A stretch of 64,000 bases of DNA from CAVSQX01 sp963730225 (GCA_963730225.1 CAVSQX010000004.1:1612001-1676000), one strand, 5' to 3'; counted from the first letter of the stretch, positions 43,680 to 54,692 are shown. Made by a program: numbers and translations. Notes: generated by a model from the letters alone, not told the origin.

Positions 43680-45593
43680 ATGCCCGATCCCATGCCCAAA
43701 CATCAACCGATTCTGCTGCTGCCTTTGCTAACGGCGTTTTTCTTCACCCCAATCCTTCGCGCCGCTGAGAGCGCCCCGACGCCGATCAAGCTCAAGGCCG
43801 AGCCGTTCGACCTTTCCGACGTTCGTTTGCTCGACAGCCCGTTCAAACACGCCCAGGAATTGGACGAGAAATATCTTTTGTCGCTCGATCCCGATCGCCT
43901 GTTGCACAATTTCCGCGTCAACGCCGGCCTGCCTTCGATCGCCCAGCCGCTGGGTGGTTGGGAAGCCCCGACTTGCGAGCTGCGCGGCCATTTCGTCGGA
44001 CACTACCTCAGCGCCTGCTCGCTCATGTACAAAAGCACCGGCGACGAGCAATTCAAGAATCGAGCCGACTACATCGTGACTGAGTTGGCCAAGTGCCAGG
44101 CGGCGCTGGGCGGCGAATATCTCTCCGCATTTCCCGAATCCTACTTTGAACGGCTTGAAAGCGGCAAAAAGGTCTGGGCTCCCTACTATACCATTCACAA
44201 AATCATGGCCGGCCTGCTCGACTCCTACCAATTGTGCGGAAACGCACAAGCGCTGGACATGACGAAGAAAATGGCCGATTACTTTCAGGGCCGCCTCAGC
44301 AAGCTTTCCCCCGAGCAAATTGACCGCATTTTTCACACTTCCCCGCGCGGCGGCGGCACCGAGTTCGGCGGAATGTCCGAATCCCTTCACGATCTCTACG
44401 CCATCACGAACAATCCCGATTATCTGGCATTGGCCGACACCTTCGATCGTCCCTGGTTTCTCGATCCGCTGGCCGACGGCCAGGATGAACTGGCCGGTCT
44501 GCATGCCAACACGCACATTCCCCAGGTGGAAGGATTCGCCTGGCACTACCAGTTGACCGGCGATGAGAAATATCGCTTGGCTTCGGTGCATTTCTGGGAA
44601 ATCGTCACCGGCCGGCACTCGTTCGTCACCGGCTCCAACAGTTTCGGCGAGCACTTCGTCAAGCCCGGCGTCGAGGCCGCACAACTTTCCCCCAGCACCG
44701 CCGAAACCTGCAACACCTACAACATGTTGAAGCTCACACGCCAGCTCTTCGAATGGGATCCCAAGGCTCAATATGCCGATTACTATGAACGCGCGTTGTA
44801 TAACCACATCCTCGCCTCCATCGATCCCGACAGCGGGATGATGATCTACTATCTCGCCCTGGCTCCCGGCTACTTTAAGACATTCTGCACGCCGACCAAT
44901 TCATTCTGGTGCTGCACCGGTACGGGCGTCGAGAATCACGCCAAGTACGGCGACAGCATCTACTTTCACAATGACAAAGCGCTTTGGGTGAATCTATATA
45001 TCCCATCAGAACTGCATTGGAAACAAAACGGATTGACCCTTCGCCAAGAGACCGGTTTTCCCGTCGAGCAGGGAACAAAACTAGTTATGAACCTGGATTC
45101 GCCGACGACCTTGGCGTTGAATCTGCGCGTTCCGTACTGGGCCACACAGGGAGTCACGGTGAAAATCAACGGAGCCATACAGCCGGTTTCCGCGCAGCCC
45201 GAGAGCTATCTCACTTTAAATCGGCAGTGGAACGATGGCGACACGGTGGAACTATCAATGCCCATGAGTCTGCACATCCATCACGCCAGTGACATGCCCG
45301 ATCACGTTGCGGTGATGTATGGCCCGCTGGTGCTCGCCGGCGAACTGGGCCGGGCACGATTTCCAGCCATCGACCAGGCCCCCGATCCGGGAAGATTCTT
45401 CCGCATCCCTCCCACAACCGCGCCGAGTCTCCCGGCCACCGATTCTGGCATAAAGGAATCGATCAAGTCGACGGCCGATCAACCGTTGCGATTCACCGTC
45501 TCGGGGCTGGGCGATTCCGGCGGTGACGTAACGCTGCTGCCGCTCTACCAGGTGAATCACGAACGATACGTCGTTTACTGGAAGATGAAATGA
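43680..45593 (+). CDS. GH127 beta-L-arabinofuranosidase-like protein (DUF1680)
   Basis: 637 residues with signal peptide (LLLPLLTAFFFTPILRAAES). The alpha/alpha barrel includes SPFKHAQELDEKYLLSLDPD, LRGHFVGHYLSACSLMY, SGKKVWAPYYTIHKIMAGLL, the acidic motif STAETCNTYNMLKLTRQLFE and the zinc-binding/catalytic cysteine motif FWCCTGTGVENHAKYGDSIY. Known members remove beta-L-arabinofuranose units; some relatives act on other pectin side-chain sugars. ATG 43692 is an alternative start. The stop overlaps the GH78 start (ATGA), so both are made from one transcript. Confidence 0.92.
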   Translation: MPDPMPKHQPILLLPLLTAFFFTPILRAAESAPTPIKLKAEPFDLSDVRLLDSPFKHAQELDEKYLLSLDPDRLLHNFRVNAGLPSIAQPLGGWEAPTCELRGHFVGHYLSACSLMYKSTGDEQFKNRADYIVTELAKCQAALGGEYLSAFPESYFERLESGKKVWAPYYTIHKIMAGLLDSYQLCGNAQALDMTKKMADYFQGRLSKLSPEQIDRIFHTSPRGGGTEFGGMSESLHDLYAITNNPDYLALADTFDRPWFLDPLADGQDELAGLHANTHIPQVEGFAWHYQLTGDEKYRLASVHFWEIVTGRHSFVTGSNSFGEHFVKPGVEAAQLSPSTAETCNTYNMLKLTRQLFEWDPKAQYADYYERALYNHILASIDPDSGMMIYYLALAPGYFKTFCTPTNSFWCCTGTGVENHAKYGDSIYFHNDKALWVNLYIPSELHWKQNGLTLRQETGFPVEQGTKLVMNLDSPTTLALNLRVPYWATQGVTVKINGAIQPVSAQPESYLTLNRQWNDGDTVELSMPMSLHIHHASDMPDHVAVMYGPLVLAGELGRARFPAIDQAPDPGRFFRIPPTTAPSLPATDSGIKESIKSTADQPLRFTVSGLGDSGGDVTLLPLYQVNHERYVVYWKMK

Positions 45594-48310
45594 ACCGTAC
45601 CGGACCGAGATTGCTCTCGATCCTTTGGCTCGCCCTTGCTTCATTCGCGTCCGCCGCCGGGCTGACGCCACAACAGTTGCACTGTGAGCATCGAGAAAAT
45701 CCTTTTGACATCGATCTACCGCATCCGCATCTGAGCTGGATATTGCAATCCGACCAGCGCGGCCAACGGCAGACGGCCTATCGAGTGCTGGTCGCTTCCA
45801 CGCCCGCGCTCCTCGCGCAAGCCGATGGCGATCTCTGGGACAGCGGCAAAGTCGCTTCCGATTCGTCGATCGAAATTGAATACGCCGGCAAGCCGCTAAC
45901 GTCCATGCAGCCGGGTTACTGGAAAACGATGGTCTGGGATAAGGACGATCATCCCTCCGATTGGTGTGCCGCGGCCACATGGACCATGGGTGTGCTTTCG
46001 CCCGCCGACTGGCATGCGAAATGGATCGGCGCAAATGAATCGCAGACCGATCCGCTTCCGATATTTCGAAAGGAGTTTTCCGCCGACAAGCCCTTGAAGA
46101 GCGCGACAGCGACCATTTGCGGGTTGGGGCAATTCGAGCTTCATCTCAATGGATCCAAAGTCGGCGACGATTTGCTGCGACCCGGCTGGACAGATTATTC
46201 CAAGACATGCCTTTACGTAACGTACGATATCACCAGCTCAGTTCGAAATGGTGTCAACGCGGTTGGCGTGATGCTTGGCAATGGTATGTACAATGTGATC
46301 GCCGTTCCGGGTCGGTATACCAAGCTCAAACATACTGTCGGCCTGCCGGCAGTGATAGGTCAAATTCATCTGTTGTATGCCGATGGCAGCGAACAATGGG
46401 TGGGCACCAATTCTTCGTGGAAAACAACGCCCGGCCCCATCGTGCTATCTCAGATTTACGGCGGGGAAGATTACGATGCGCGCCGAGAGCAATCCGGCTG
46501 GGATCAGCCTGGATTTTCGGATGTCAAGTGGACGGACGCAACCGAAGAGAACGGCCCCGGCGGCGCGCTGATCGGCGCGAGCCGAGGAAACCTTCCCATA
46601 CGTCAGATGGCCGTCTTCAAGCCCGTGTCCATCACCCAGCCAACCCCGGGCGTCTGGGTTTACGATATGGGGCAGAACTGCGCGATCGTTCCAAAGATCA
46701 CCGTCGAGGGACCCACCGGCTCCGGCGTAAGAATCACGCCCGCTGAAGAACTGGCCGCCACTGGCCTCGTTTCCCAAAGCTCCACCAAGGGCCCCGCCTT
46801 CTTCACCTACACCCTCCGCGGCAACGGCCCGGAAACGTGGAACCCGAAATTCGGCTACATGGGTTCACGCTATCTTCAGGTGGATTTCGCCGCGGCATCC
46901 GGCGCCTCGCCCTCGGCGCTCCCCAAAGTAGACTCGATCGAGTCCGACTTCATCTCCAGCACGTCGCCGGCGGTCGGTGACTTTTCCTGCTCCAACGAGC
47001 TGTTCAACCGCACCAACACGCTGATTCGCTGGGCGATCGCCAGCAACTTGATGAGCGTGATTACCGACTGCCCGCACCGTGAACGCCTCGGCTGGCTCGA
47101 ACAGGATAATCTCAACGGCCCGGGCCTGATGCATAACTTCGATTTGTCCGTTCTCTTCAGCAAGATCAGCTGGGACATGACCGATGCCCAGCTCGACGAC
47201 GGACTCGTCCCGGAAATCGCTCCGGAATACACCGTCTTCAAAGGCAACTTCCGCGACTCCGCTGAATGGGGCAGTTCCTGCATTCTCGTCCCTTGGCAAG
47301 ACTACCAATACTACGGTGACGGGTCCGTGCTGCGAGATCATTACCAGACTATGAAGCGGTATGTCGCCTACCTGACTTCCAAAGCCAAGGATCACATCGT
47401 CCCGACAGGCCTGGGTGACTGGTTTGATCTGGGACCCAAGAAACCGGGGCCGTCCCAATTGACTCCCCCGGCATTGACGGCGACGGCGACATATTATCAC
47501 GATGTGGATGTGCTTGCGAAAATAGCCCGAATTCTCGGGAACGACAAGGACGCCGAGCAGTTTACGGCCCAACTGACGCCGATTCGCGATGCGTACAACA
47601 AGACATTCTACCATTCGGATACGCATCAGTATGCCACCGCAAGTCAGACCGCCAATGCCATTTCACTTGAGATGGGACTGGCGCCCCCGGAAGATCGCGC
47701 GGCGATTTTGCAGAACATCGTGAACGATGTGCGCAGCCGGCAAAACTCGTTGACCGCCGGCGATGTGGGATTCCGCTACCTGGTACGAGCGCTGGCCGAC
47801 GGCGGACGTTCGGATGTGGTCTTCGACATGAACAGTCGGTCCGATCGCCCCGGTTATGGGTATCAACTTGCCCACGGAGCTACCAGTCTCACCGAATCGT
47901 GGGACGCGCGCAGCGGCGTATCGCAAGATCATTTTATGCTGGGTCATATCATGGATTGGTTCTACACGAACCTGGCCGGGCTCGGCTGCGCCGATGACGC
48001 CGTGGGCTTCGATCACATCGTTATCAAGCCGGCCATCGTCGGCGATGTCACCTGGGCCAAGGCAAAATATGAGTCGGTTCGCGGAGAAGTGTCGACCTCA
48101 TGGCAGAAGCACGATTCCGCTTTTCAGCTCGATATGACCATTCCTCCCGGCGCCGATGCAATGGTTTTCGTCCCGGCATCAAGCCAGGATACCGTGCGTG
48201 AGGGCGCTGATTCAGCGTCGGCGGCAGAAGGAGTGAGATTCCAGCGAATGGAAGGCGGCGCAGCGGTCTTTGCGATCGAATCGGGATCTTACTCCTTCAA
48301 ATCGAATTGA
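45590..48310 (+). CDS. GH78 alpha-L-rhamnosidase
   Basis: 906 residues with signal peptide (LLSILWLALASFASAAG). Domain order is an N-terminal Fn3-like/bacterial rhamnosidase N domain (LSWILQSDQRGQRQTAYRVL), beta-sandwiches (GLGQFELHLNGSKVGDDLLRPGW), the (alpha/alpha)6 catalytic barrel from about residue 470 (ITDCPHRERLGWLEQDNLNG, SAEWGSSCILVPWQ, GLGDWFDLG, TSLTESWDARSGVSQDHFML), and a C-terminal beta-domain. It would release terminal L-rhamnose from rhamnogalacturonan, feeding RhaI. Translationally coupled to GH127. The last 14 bp overlap the converging SDR gene. Confidence 0.94.
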   Translation: MNRTGPRLLSILWLALASFASAAGLTPQQLHCEHRENPFDIDLPHPHLSWILQSDQRGQRQTAYRVLVASTPALLAQADGDLWDSGKVASDSSIEIEYAGKPLTSMQPGYWKTMVWDKDDHPSDWCAAATWTMGVLSPADWHAKWIGANESQTDPLPIFRKEFSADKPLKSATATICGLGQFELHLNGSKVGDDLLRPGWTDYSKTCLYVTYDITSSVRNGVNAVGVMLGNGMYNVIAVPGRYTKLKHTVGLPAVIGQIHLLYADGSEQWVGTNSSWKTTPGPIVLSQIYGGEDYDARREQSGWDQPGFSDVKWTDATEENGPGGALIGASRGNLPIRQMAVFKPVSITQPTPGVWVYDMGQNCAIVPKITVEGPTGSGVRITPAEELAATGLVSQSSTKGPAFFTYTLRGNGPETWNPKFGYMGSRYLQVDFAAASGASPSALPKVDSIESDFISSTSPAVGDFSCSNELFNRTNTLIRWAIASNLMSVITDCPHRERLGWLEQDNLNGPGLMHNFDLSVLFSKISWDMTDAQLDDGLVPEIAPEYTVFKGNFRDSAEWGSSCILVPWQDYQYYGDGSVLRDHYQTMKRYVAYLTSKAKDHIVPTGLGDWFDLGPKKPGPSQLTPPALTATATYYHDVDVLAKIARILGNDKDAEQFTAQLTPIRDAYNKTFYHSDTHQYATASQTANAISLEMGLAPPEDRAAILQNIVNDVRSRQNSLTAGDVGFRYLVRALADGGRSDVVFDMNSRSDRPGYGYQLAHGATSLTESWDARSGVSQDHFMLGHIMDWFYTNLAGLGCADDAVGFDHIVIKPAIVGDVTWAKAKYESVRGEVSTSWQKHDSAFQLDMTIPPGADAMVFVPASSQDTVREGADSASAAEGVRFQRMEGGAAVFAIESGSYSFKSN

Positions 48311-49094
48311 GCGTATCAAACGCCCCGCGCAGGAAGCCACCGTCGACGACCAATGTGTGGCCTGCCGTGTAGGCCGCGCTTGGCGAGACGAGATAAATCG
48401 CGGCTCCTACCAATTCGTCGGCATTTCCGAAGCGTCCCATCGGCGTGTGCTTCGTCAGCCAATCTCCTCTGGGTGTATTTTCAATCAGCGGACGATTCAA
48501 ATCCGTCGGAAAAACTCCCGGCGCGATGGCGTTCACGCGAATTCCCAGCGGCGACCATTCATTGGCCAACCCGCGCACCAGGCCCAGAACCCCGGACTTG
48601 CTCGATGCGTACGCCAGAACTTCGCTGAGTGAAATGTAACTGTTGAGCGATGCGATGAAGACGATGCTGCCGCGCTGGCTGTGCGAATCGGGGGATTGAT
48701 CCTTCATCACCCGGGCGGCGGCTTTGGCGACGATGAAGGAGCCGGTGAGATTGATGCGAACGATCCGCTCGAATTCCTCGACGGAAACATCCAGCGACGG
48801 CTTTCGCTGAATCACGCCGGCGGCGTTGACGACGGCATCGAGCCGGCCGAATCGCTTGACCGTGTGTTCGATGGCGGCGGCGACGCTTTTTTCATCGGAA
48901 ACATCGATCTGAATGGCGTCCCCGTTGCCGCCCAGTTCTTTGCGAATGGCGTCCACTTTTCCGGAGCTGCTGGAACCGGCGACGACTTTCGCCCCGGCGC
49001 TGGCAAAACCCAAGGCGATCGCTTTTCCCAGCCCGCTCGTACCGCCGGTGATGAGACAAACTTTGTTGGAAATGTCGAACCCGTTGTAGGCCAT
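48297..49094 (-). CDS. Short-chain dehydrogenase/reductase (KduD-like)
   Basis: 265 residues of the classical SDR type: T-G-G-T-S-G-L-G (NAD(P) loop, residues 16-23), N-A-A-G, S in FIASLNSYISL, Y-A-S-S-K catalytic motif, and the C-terminal V-D-G-G-F. Cytoplasmic. In a pectin locus the likely roles are keto-deoxy-gluconate 5-dehydrogenase (KduD) or a gluconate/uronate oxidoreductase; the exact substrate is an inference from context. It directly follows the LDH2-family gene (TAA-ATG with no gap) and forms an operon with it. Confidence 0.85.
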   Translation of the reverse strand: MAYNGFDISNKVCLITGGTSGLGKAIALGFASAGAKVVAGSSSSGKVDAIRKELGGNGDAIQIDVSDEKSVAAAIEHTVKRFGRLDAVVNAAGVIQRKPSLDVSVEEFERIVRINLTGSFIVAKAAARVMKDQSPDSHSQRGSIVFIASLNSYISLSEVLAYASSKSGVLGLVRGLANEWSPLGIRVNAIAPGVFPTDLNRPLIENTPRGDWLTKHTPMGRFGNADELVGAAIYLVSPSAAYTAGHTLVVDGGFLRGAFDTLNSI

Positions 49095-50189
49095 TTAGAT
49101 CTCCACCGTTCGCAGTTCGTTGCGATCGAATTTGAATTTCGCTTCCTGTGCGATGTGTTCCAGCGCGTCGATCTCGGCGGAGGTGAAAAGCAGTCCGCCA
49201 TACTTCTTGCTGAGCGCGGCACCATTGGCTTCAATCTGGCCCGGCAACATCGCCTTGTCGTTACCGTGGCCCATGATGTCGGCCAGGATCGCTTTGACAT
49301 TCTCCGCCTGCGAACGCTTGAGCGCAAACGCATCGGCGGAAATTGCGTCGGGCCGAGTGCATTGGAAGTAGAAACAGCACGTTCCCTTTTCCCCGGCGGG
49401 AACTTTGTCCCAACGATTGCGAATGGTCGGCAGCGAGCCGCCGATGTAGGCGGCGTAGAGTTCGTCGATCAGCGAAAGGCCATATCCCTTGTGCTGGCCG
49501 AACGGAAACAGCGCTTTGATTTTGTTGGGATCGGTGGTTTCGTTGCCGTGCTCATCGACGCCGGAGCCGGGAACGAGTTGCTTGCCTTCGCGGATGAACT
49601 GCTGGACGCGCCCCATGGCGATGATGCTGGTGGCCCAGTCGATGCAGATGGGGAAGCCGATGATATCCTGTGTGGGAAATCCCCACGAATGCGGATTGGT
49701 TCCCAGCGTCGGAAATTTTCCGCCGAAGGGAACCACTTCCGCCAGTGCGGCCGTGCAGGCGGTGTAAGCGATGTATCCTTTTTTCGCCGCGTCGATCACA
49801 TATCCCCCGCCCCAGAGATAATGGAAAGCGTTGTCGACCGCGACGACGCCGACGCCGAATTCGTCGGCCAATTTCATGGCCACGTCCATCGCTTCAAACG
49901 CCGTCGCCTGGCCGAGCTTGCGGTTCGCGTTCCATTTCTGGACGGCTTTGTATTTGGTCGGCAGCTTTTCGATTTTCGCGCCCGGCTTGCACCCGCCGGC
50001 TTTGGAGCCGAAGAGCTCATCCAGATGCAGCGCTTTGATGGCGTTGTGCGTTTTGATACCGTGCCAGGCGGTTAATTCGGAAAAGCGAGCGCCGGCGTCG
50101 GCTTCCTCGGGGGTGTAGCCACGATGAATGTACGCGGCACGCACGAGGTCGTTGTGAATCTTTGTCGGGACGACGAAATTGGTGGCCAT
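49095..50189 (-). CDS. LDH2/malate dehydrogenase family NAD(P)-dependent oxidoreductase
   Basis: 364 residues of the LDH2/MDG2 family (malate, ureidoglycolate and 2,3-diketogulonate reductases): H-G-I-K-T-H near residue 44, V-V-A-V-D-N-A-F-H-Y-L-W, T-N-P near 164, and GQHKGYGLSLIDELYAAYIG. These enzymes reduce 2-keto acids in the cytoplasm with NAD(P)H and have a fold unlike ordinary lactate dehydrogenase. Together with the adjacent SDR it probably handles keto-acid or keto-sugar-acid intermediates of uronate breakdown. First gene of the two-gene minus-strand operon. Confidence 0.87.
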   Translation of the reverse strand: MATNFVVPTKIHNDLVRAAYIHRGYTPEEADAGARFSELTAWHGIKTHNAIKALHLDELFGSKAGGCKPGAKIEKLPTKYKAVQKWNANRKLGQATAFEAMDVAMKLADEFGVGVVAVDNAFHYLWGGGYVIDAAKKGYIAYTACTAALAEVVPFGGKFPTLGTNPHSWGFPTQDIIGFPICIDWATSIIAMGRVQQFIREGKQLVPGSGVDEHGNETTDPNKIKALFPFGQHKGYGLSLIDELYAAYIGGSLPTIRNRWDKVPAGEKGTCCFYFQCTRPDAISADAFALKRSQAENVKAILADIMGHGNDKAMLPGQIEANGAALSKKYGGLLFTSAEIDALEHIAQEAKFKFDRNELRTVEI

Positions 50190-50340
50190 GGGCTGTAGAT
50201 GCTCCGCTTTGGAATGCGGGTGAGAAGATTACATACCGGTTCACAAGGTTCCAAGCGATTGTCGGCACATCCGGATGCCGCTCGGCGCGAGCCGTTCTTT
50301 CGGCCAGGGACCAGGTGAATCGGGACGCTAAGAATCATAA

Positions 50341-50373
50341 CAAAAAATGCCCAGATCTTTCGATCCGGGCATT
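50341..50373 (-). terminator. Rho-independent terminator of the 16S unit
   Basis: On the minus strand ATGCCCGGATCGAAAGATCT, then GGGCAT, is followed by a T6 tract. It lies ~150 bp beyond the 16S 3' end, after the processing-stem trailer. It shows that the unit ends without 23S or 5S. Confidence 0.85.
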
Positions 50374-50380
50374 TCAATTC

Positions 50381-50410
50381 TGCTCTTTGCAAATGAATAG
50401 TCGGAAACCG
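50381..50410 (-). ncRNA. 16S trailer half of the rRNA processing stem
   Basis: Read on the plus strand this is TGCTCTTTGCAAATGAATAG followed by TCGGAAACCG. It repeats in inverted orientation the leader segment at 52466-52497, so leader and trailer of the pre-16S transcript can pair over ~30 bp with one bulged A and one G-U pair. This is the classic RNase III processing stem. Confidence 0.85.
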
Positions 50411-50517
50411 TCCACCGATGTCGCCATCGGCGTTCTCATCCCGACGAATCGGGATGAACGAGACTGTGCTGACAGAATTCTTTTCCAGCTTGCGCTGAGA
50501 AAGTTTCTAAGTAAATC

Positions 50518-52026
<1,509 letters not shown>

Positions 52027-52562
52027 ATTTCTTGGCACGTCCCGATCCTCATGCACCGTGTCGAACGCCCACGGATTGCTATCCGTGGGCTTCCTTAACG
52101 GTGACTAACAGTTTCTCAAGACGCGTTTATCCTCGAAATGAGTTTGTCCATACCTTTCAAATTAAGACGTATCTTGAAAGGATGTTACTGCCCCGCCGTC
52201 GGCAATGGACGGAAGGGTCAGTCACGATCAACCACGAGCAAGCTCGCCGCTAAACGTGAATTGCAAGGCTCAAACATCTTCGATGGCTTACTTCAAAAAA
52301 AATGATCAAGGAAGATCACTATCTTGCGTGTAACCACAAGGATGTTTGAGATCTTTGTTGCGCCTGCCCTTGCGCTTGTTGCGTGAGCAACCAGCTTTGG
52401 AGCAGCCGACTTGGATCGTCAGGTCCGCCTCAAGTACACTCGAAGCTTCCTGACACACGTCCTCGCGGTTATCCGACTATTCACTTGTCAAAGAGCAAAC
52501 GAAACCATGGCTTTTTCAGCCCTGACTCCGTGAACCACGCTAAAAACGGCATTCCAGCGGGG
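52027..52562 (-). ncRNA. 16S leader RNA
   Basis: About 535 nt between the presumed transcription start (~52562) and the mature 16S 5' end. It carries a boxA-like antitermination element and the 5' half of the processing stem. No protein gene is convincing in it. The length is unusually long for a bacterial rRNA leader. Confidence 0.6.
52485..52497 (-). promoter_or_regulatory. boxA-like antitermination element in the 16S leader
   Basis: TGCTCTTTGACAA on the minus strand differs from the E. coli boxA (TGCTCTTTAACAA) at one base. It forms the beginning of the leader half (52466-52497) of the processing stem. Confidence 0.8.
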
Positions 52563-52568
52563 CCGCAG

Positions 52569-52596
52569 ATACTAGCGTTTGTTTAAACGCTGTCAA
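52569..52596 (-). promoter_or_regulatory. 16S rRNA promoter
   Basis: Consensus TTGACA (52596-52591), a 16-bp spacer GCGTTTAAACAAACGC and TAGTAT (52574-52569). The discriminator that follows is GC-rich (CTGCGGCCCC), as in stringently controlled rRNA promoters. The spacer is a perfect inverted repeat GCGTTT/AAACGC. Confidence 0.85.
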
Positions 52597-52889
52597 CGCC
52601 TGGTGCGCAATTTATTGTCGTATTTCTAAGTTCAACAGATGCAGACACTTATGCCCGCCACCGGGCCGTTCATCAAACAACTGTCTGATTCTGCTGGCTT
52701 TAACGGACTTGCGACACCTCAAACTTACTGCGGTTCATGCACCGCAGCCGATGCCGGCCGTAGGTTTGAATCTGCTTGGGATGATAGGCCGATCCTGCCG
52801 TCTATGTCAAGTTCTTTAGTCCGGCGGCGCTGGAACCAATCAACTCGAAGACCGTCTGCTAACATGCTACACTCGGCCGCAGATCCACT
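52597..52889. other. Divergent intergenic region between 16S promoter and FHA-ATPase gene
   Basis: Nothing recognisable as a gene. CATGCTACACTCGG near 52864-52877 contains a possible -10 (TACACT) for the plus-strand ATPase gene; no clear -35 was found. Confidence 0.35.
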
Positions 52890-54599
52890 ATGACCGGTAC
52901 ATTTCTGGAAATTCATAACGGCCAGCAAAGCCAGCGAATTGCGTTCACCAAGGACCGATACACCCTGGGCCGCGGGGCGACCAATGACATCGTACTGGCC
53001 GACGATCTGGCCAGTCGGTTGCACGCACAAATCGAGCGCGTCTCCGGCAGTTATTTCCTTCGCGACATGAACAGCCGCAACGGAACCCGCTACAACGGCC
53101 AGCGCGTCACCCAGGTCATCGAGATGAAAAACGGCGACAAGGTTCAAGTCGGCCGCTACAGCATCGAACTGGTCATCGGCGCACCGGCAGTCGTTGAAGA
53201 TTTGGAGGTTCTCACCGCCGACGATCTGGTCGAATCCGAACCGGACGCCTCCGACGATGTGCTCCCTTCCAATTTGTTCTCGCATGACCAGAAGGTCGAT
53301 GTGCAACTCCAGCAATTGGCCGCCCATCTGCCCAGCCGCGGTGTTGAAGTCGAACAGGTTGAACTAACCGACGCCGCCGGCCACACCGTCCACGGCGGGG
53401 GAAAAAAATCATCGCAGGCGCCCGGCGAAGCCGTGGAGCTGCTGCGCCTCTTGCTTGTGGTTTGTCACCGTACTCGCGCCACCGATCTGCACATCGAGCC
53501 GCGCCAGGAGGCTCATTACATCCGCGTTCGCATCGACGGGCAGATGGTCGACATTGTCCATGTTGAGCCCGCCATCAGCACGCGAATCTCCACCGTCATC
53601 AAAGTGCTCAGCCAAATCGACATTTCTCAGCGCAAGGCGATTCAGGAAGGGGCCTTTGCGGCAAAAATGCCCGATGAAAAAAGCCCCGGCAAATCGCGGC
53701 GAATCGATTACCGCGTCAGCCTCGCCCCGGCGGTGCTGGGACAAAAGCTCGTTTTGCGAATTCTCGATTCCGGCAACGCCCCTGCGCGCCTCAGCGATCT
53801 GGGAATGCCCCAGGCCATGCTCGAGCACGTCGCCAAAACCATCCACCGCGATTCCGGAATGGTTCTGGTCGCAGGCCCCACCGGTTCGGGCAAAACCACC
53901 ACGCTCTACTCCCTGCTTCGCAGCATCGATCTGGCCAAGCGCAACGTCGTAACCATCGAAGATCCCGTCGAAGTTCATCTCGACGGCATCACGCAAATTC
54001 CCGTCGACGAAGGCCACGACAAGGGATTTCTCGAACTCCTTCGCTCCGTTCTTCGGCAGGACCCCGATGTGATTCTCGTCGGCGAAATCCGCGACTCCGA
54101 AACCGCTCGCGTCGCCATGCAGGCGGCCATCACCGGCCACATGGTTTTCTCCACCGTGCACACCCGCGACACCTTGGGCACCGTATTTCGCCTGCGCGAT
54201 CTGGGTGTCGAGCCCTACATGTTGGGCCAGGGCCTTCAACTGATTATCGCCCAACGGCTCGTCCGGCAACTTTGCCCGTTCTGCAAACAATCCGTGCCGG
54301 TTACGCCTCGTCAGCGACAGGCGATGGGGCCGGCCAACGTGGAAGTCAACACGATTTTCAAGCCCGTCGGATGTCCACGCTGCCTTGGCACCGGCCACTC
54401 CGGCCGGCGGGCGTTCTTCGAACTGCTGATCAACAACGAAGCTTTCTCCCACGCCATCTTTTCCAACGCTACCCGCCAGGAATTTCTTAAAATATTCCAG
54501 GACAGTCATTTTGTCTCGCTGCGCCAAAGCGCCTACCAGTTGGTCGCTGACGGCTTTGTTGGATTTGACGAAGTCGAGAAGGATCTCGGTGGCGAGTAA
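52890..54599 (+). CDS. FHA domain fused to a PilB/GspE-type secretion ATPase
   Basis: 569 residues. An N-terminal FHA domain (~4-95) has the phosphopeptide-binding residues: LGRGATNDIVL, S-R-L-H-A-Q-I and D-M-N-S-R-N-G-T. A ~80-residue acidic linker follows, then a type II secretion/type IV pilus ATPase: ATDLHIEPR, Walker A GPTGSGKTTT (~328), Asp box TIEDPVEV, Walker B PDVILVGEIRD (~391), His box AITGHMVFSTVHT, and two CxxC pairs (CPFCKQ ~461, CPRCLGTG ~494). The usual GspE N1 domain is replaced by FHA, suggesting control by threonine phosphorylation. It would drive pilus or pseudopilus assembly from the cytoplasm; pseudopilin at 31405 is a possible client. Confidence 0.92.
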   Translation: MTGTFLEIHNGQQSQRIAFTKDRYTLGRGATNDIVLADDLASRLHAQIERVSGSYFLRDMNSRNGTRYNGQRVTQVIEMKNGDKVQVGRYSIELVIGAPAVVEDLEVLTADDLVESEPDASDDVLPSNLFSHDQKVDVQLQQLAAHLPSRGVEVEQVELTDAAGHTVHGGGKKSSQAPGEAVELLRLLLVVCHRTRATDLHIEPRQEAHYIRVRIDGQMVDIVHVEPAISTRISTVIKVLSQIDISQRKAIQEGAFAAKMPDEKSPGKSRRIDYRVSLAPAVLGQKLVLRILDSGNAPARLSDLGMPQAMLEHVAKTIHRDSGMVLVAGPTGSGKTTTLYSLLRSIDLAKRNVVTIEDPVEVHLDGITQIPVDEGHDKGFLELLRSVLRQDPDVILVGEIRDSETARVAMQAAITGHMVFSTVHTRDTLGTVFRLRDLGVEPYMLGQGLQLIIAQRLVRQLCPFCKQSVPVTPRQRQAMGPANVEVNTIFKPVGCPRCLGTGHSGRRAFFELLINNEAFSHAIFSNATRQEFLKIFQDSHFVSLRQSAYQLVADGFVGFDEVEKDLGGE

Positions 54600-54609
54600 C
54601 CTCGCCGCC

Positions 54610-54692
54610 CCATTCAGCCCCCCGGTGACTCACCGGGCTTTCGTGGCCGAAACAGCCTTCCCAAGCCCCCGGTGAATCACCTGGGGCTAAAT
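54610..54692. repeat. Twin ccccggtg palindromes
   Basis: Two hairpins, AGCCCCCGGTGACTCACCGG and AGCCCCCGGTGAATCACCTG, each closed by complementary flanks (GCTTT, GGGCTA), follow the ATPase stop. They are near copies of each other and may terminate transcription. Confidence 0.6.
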
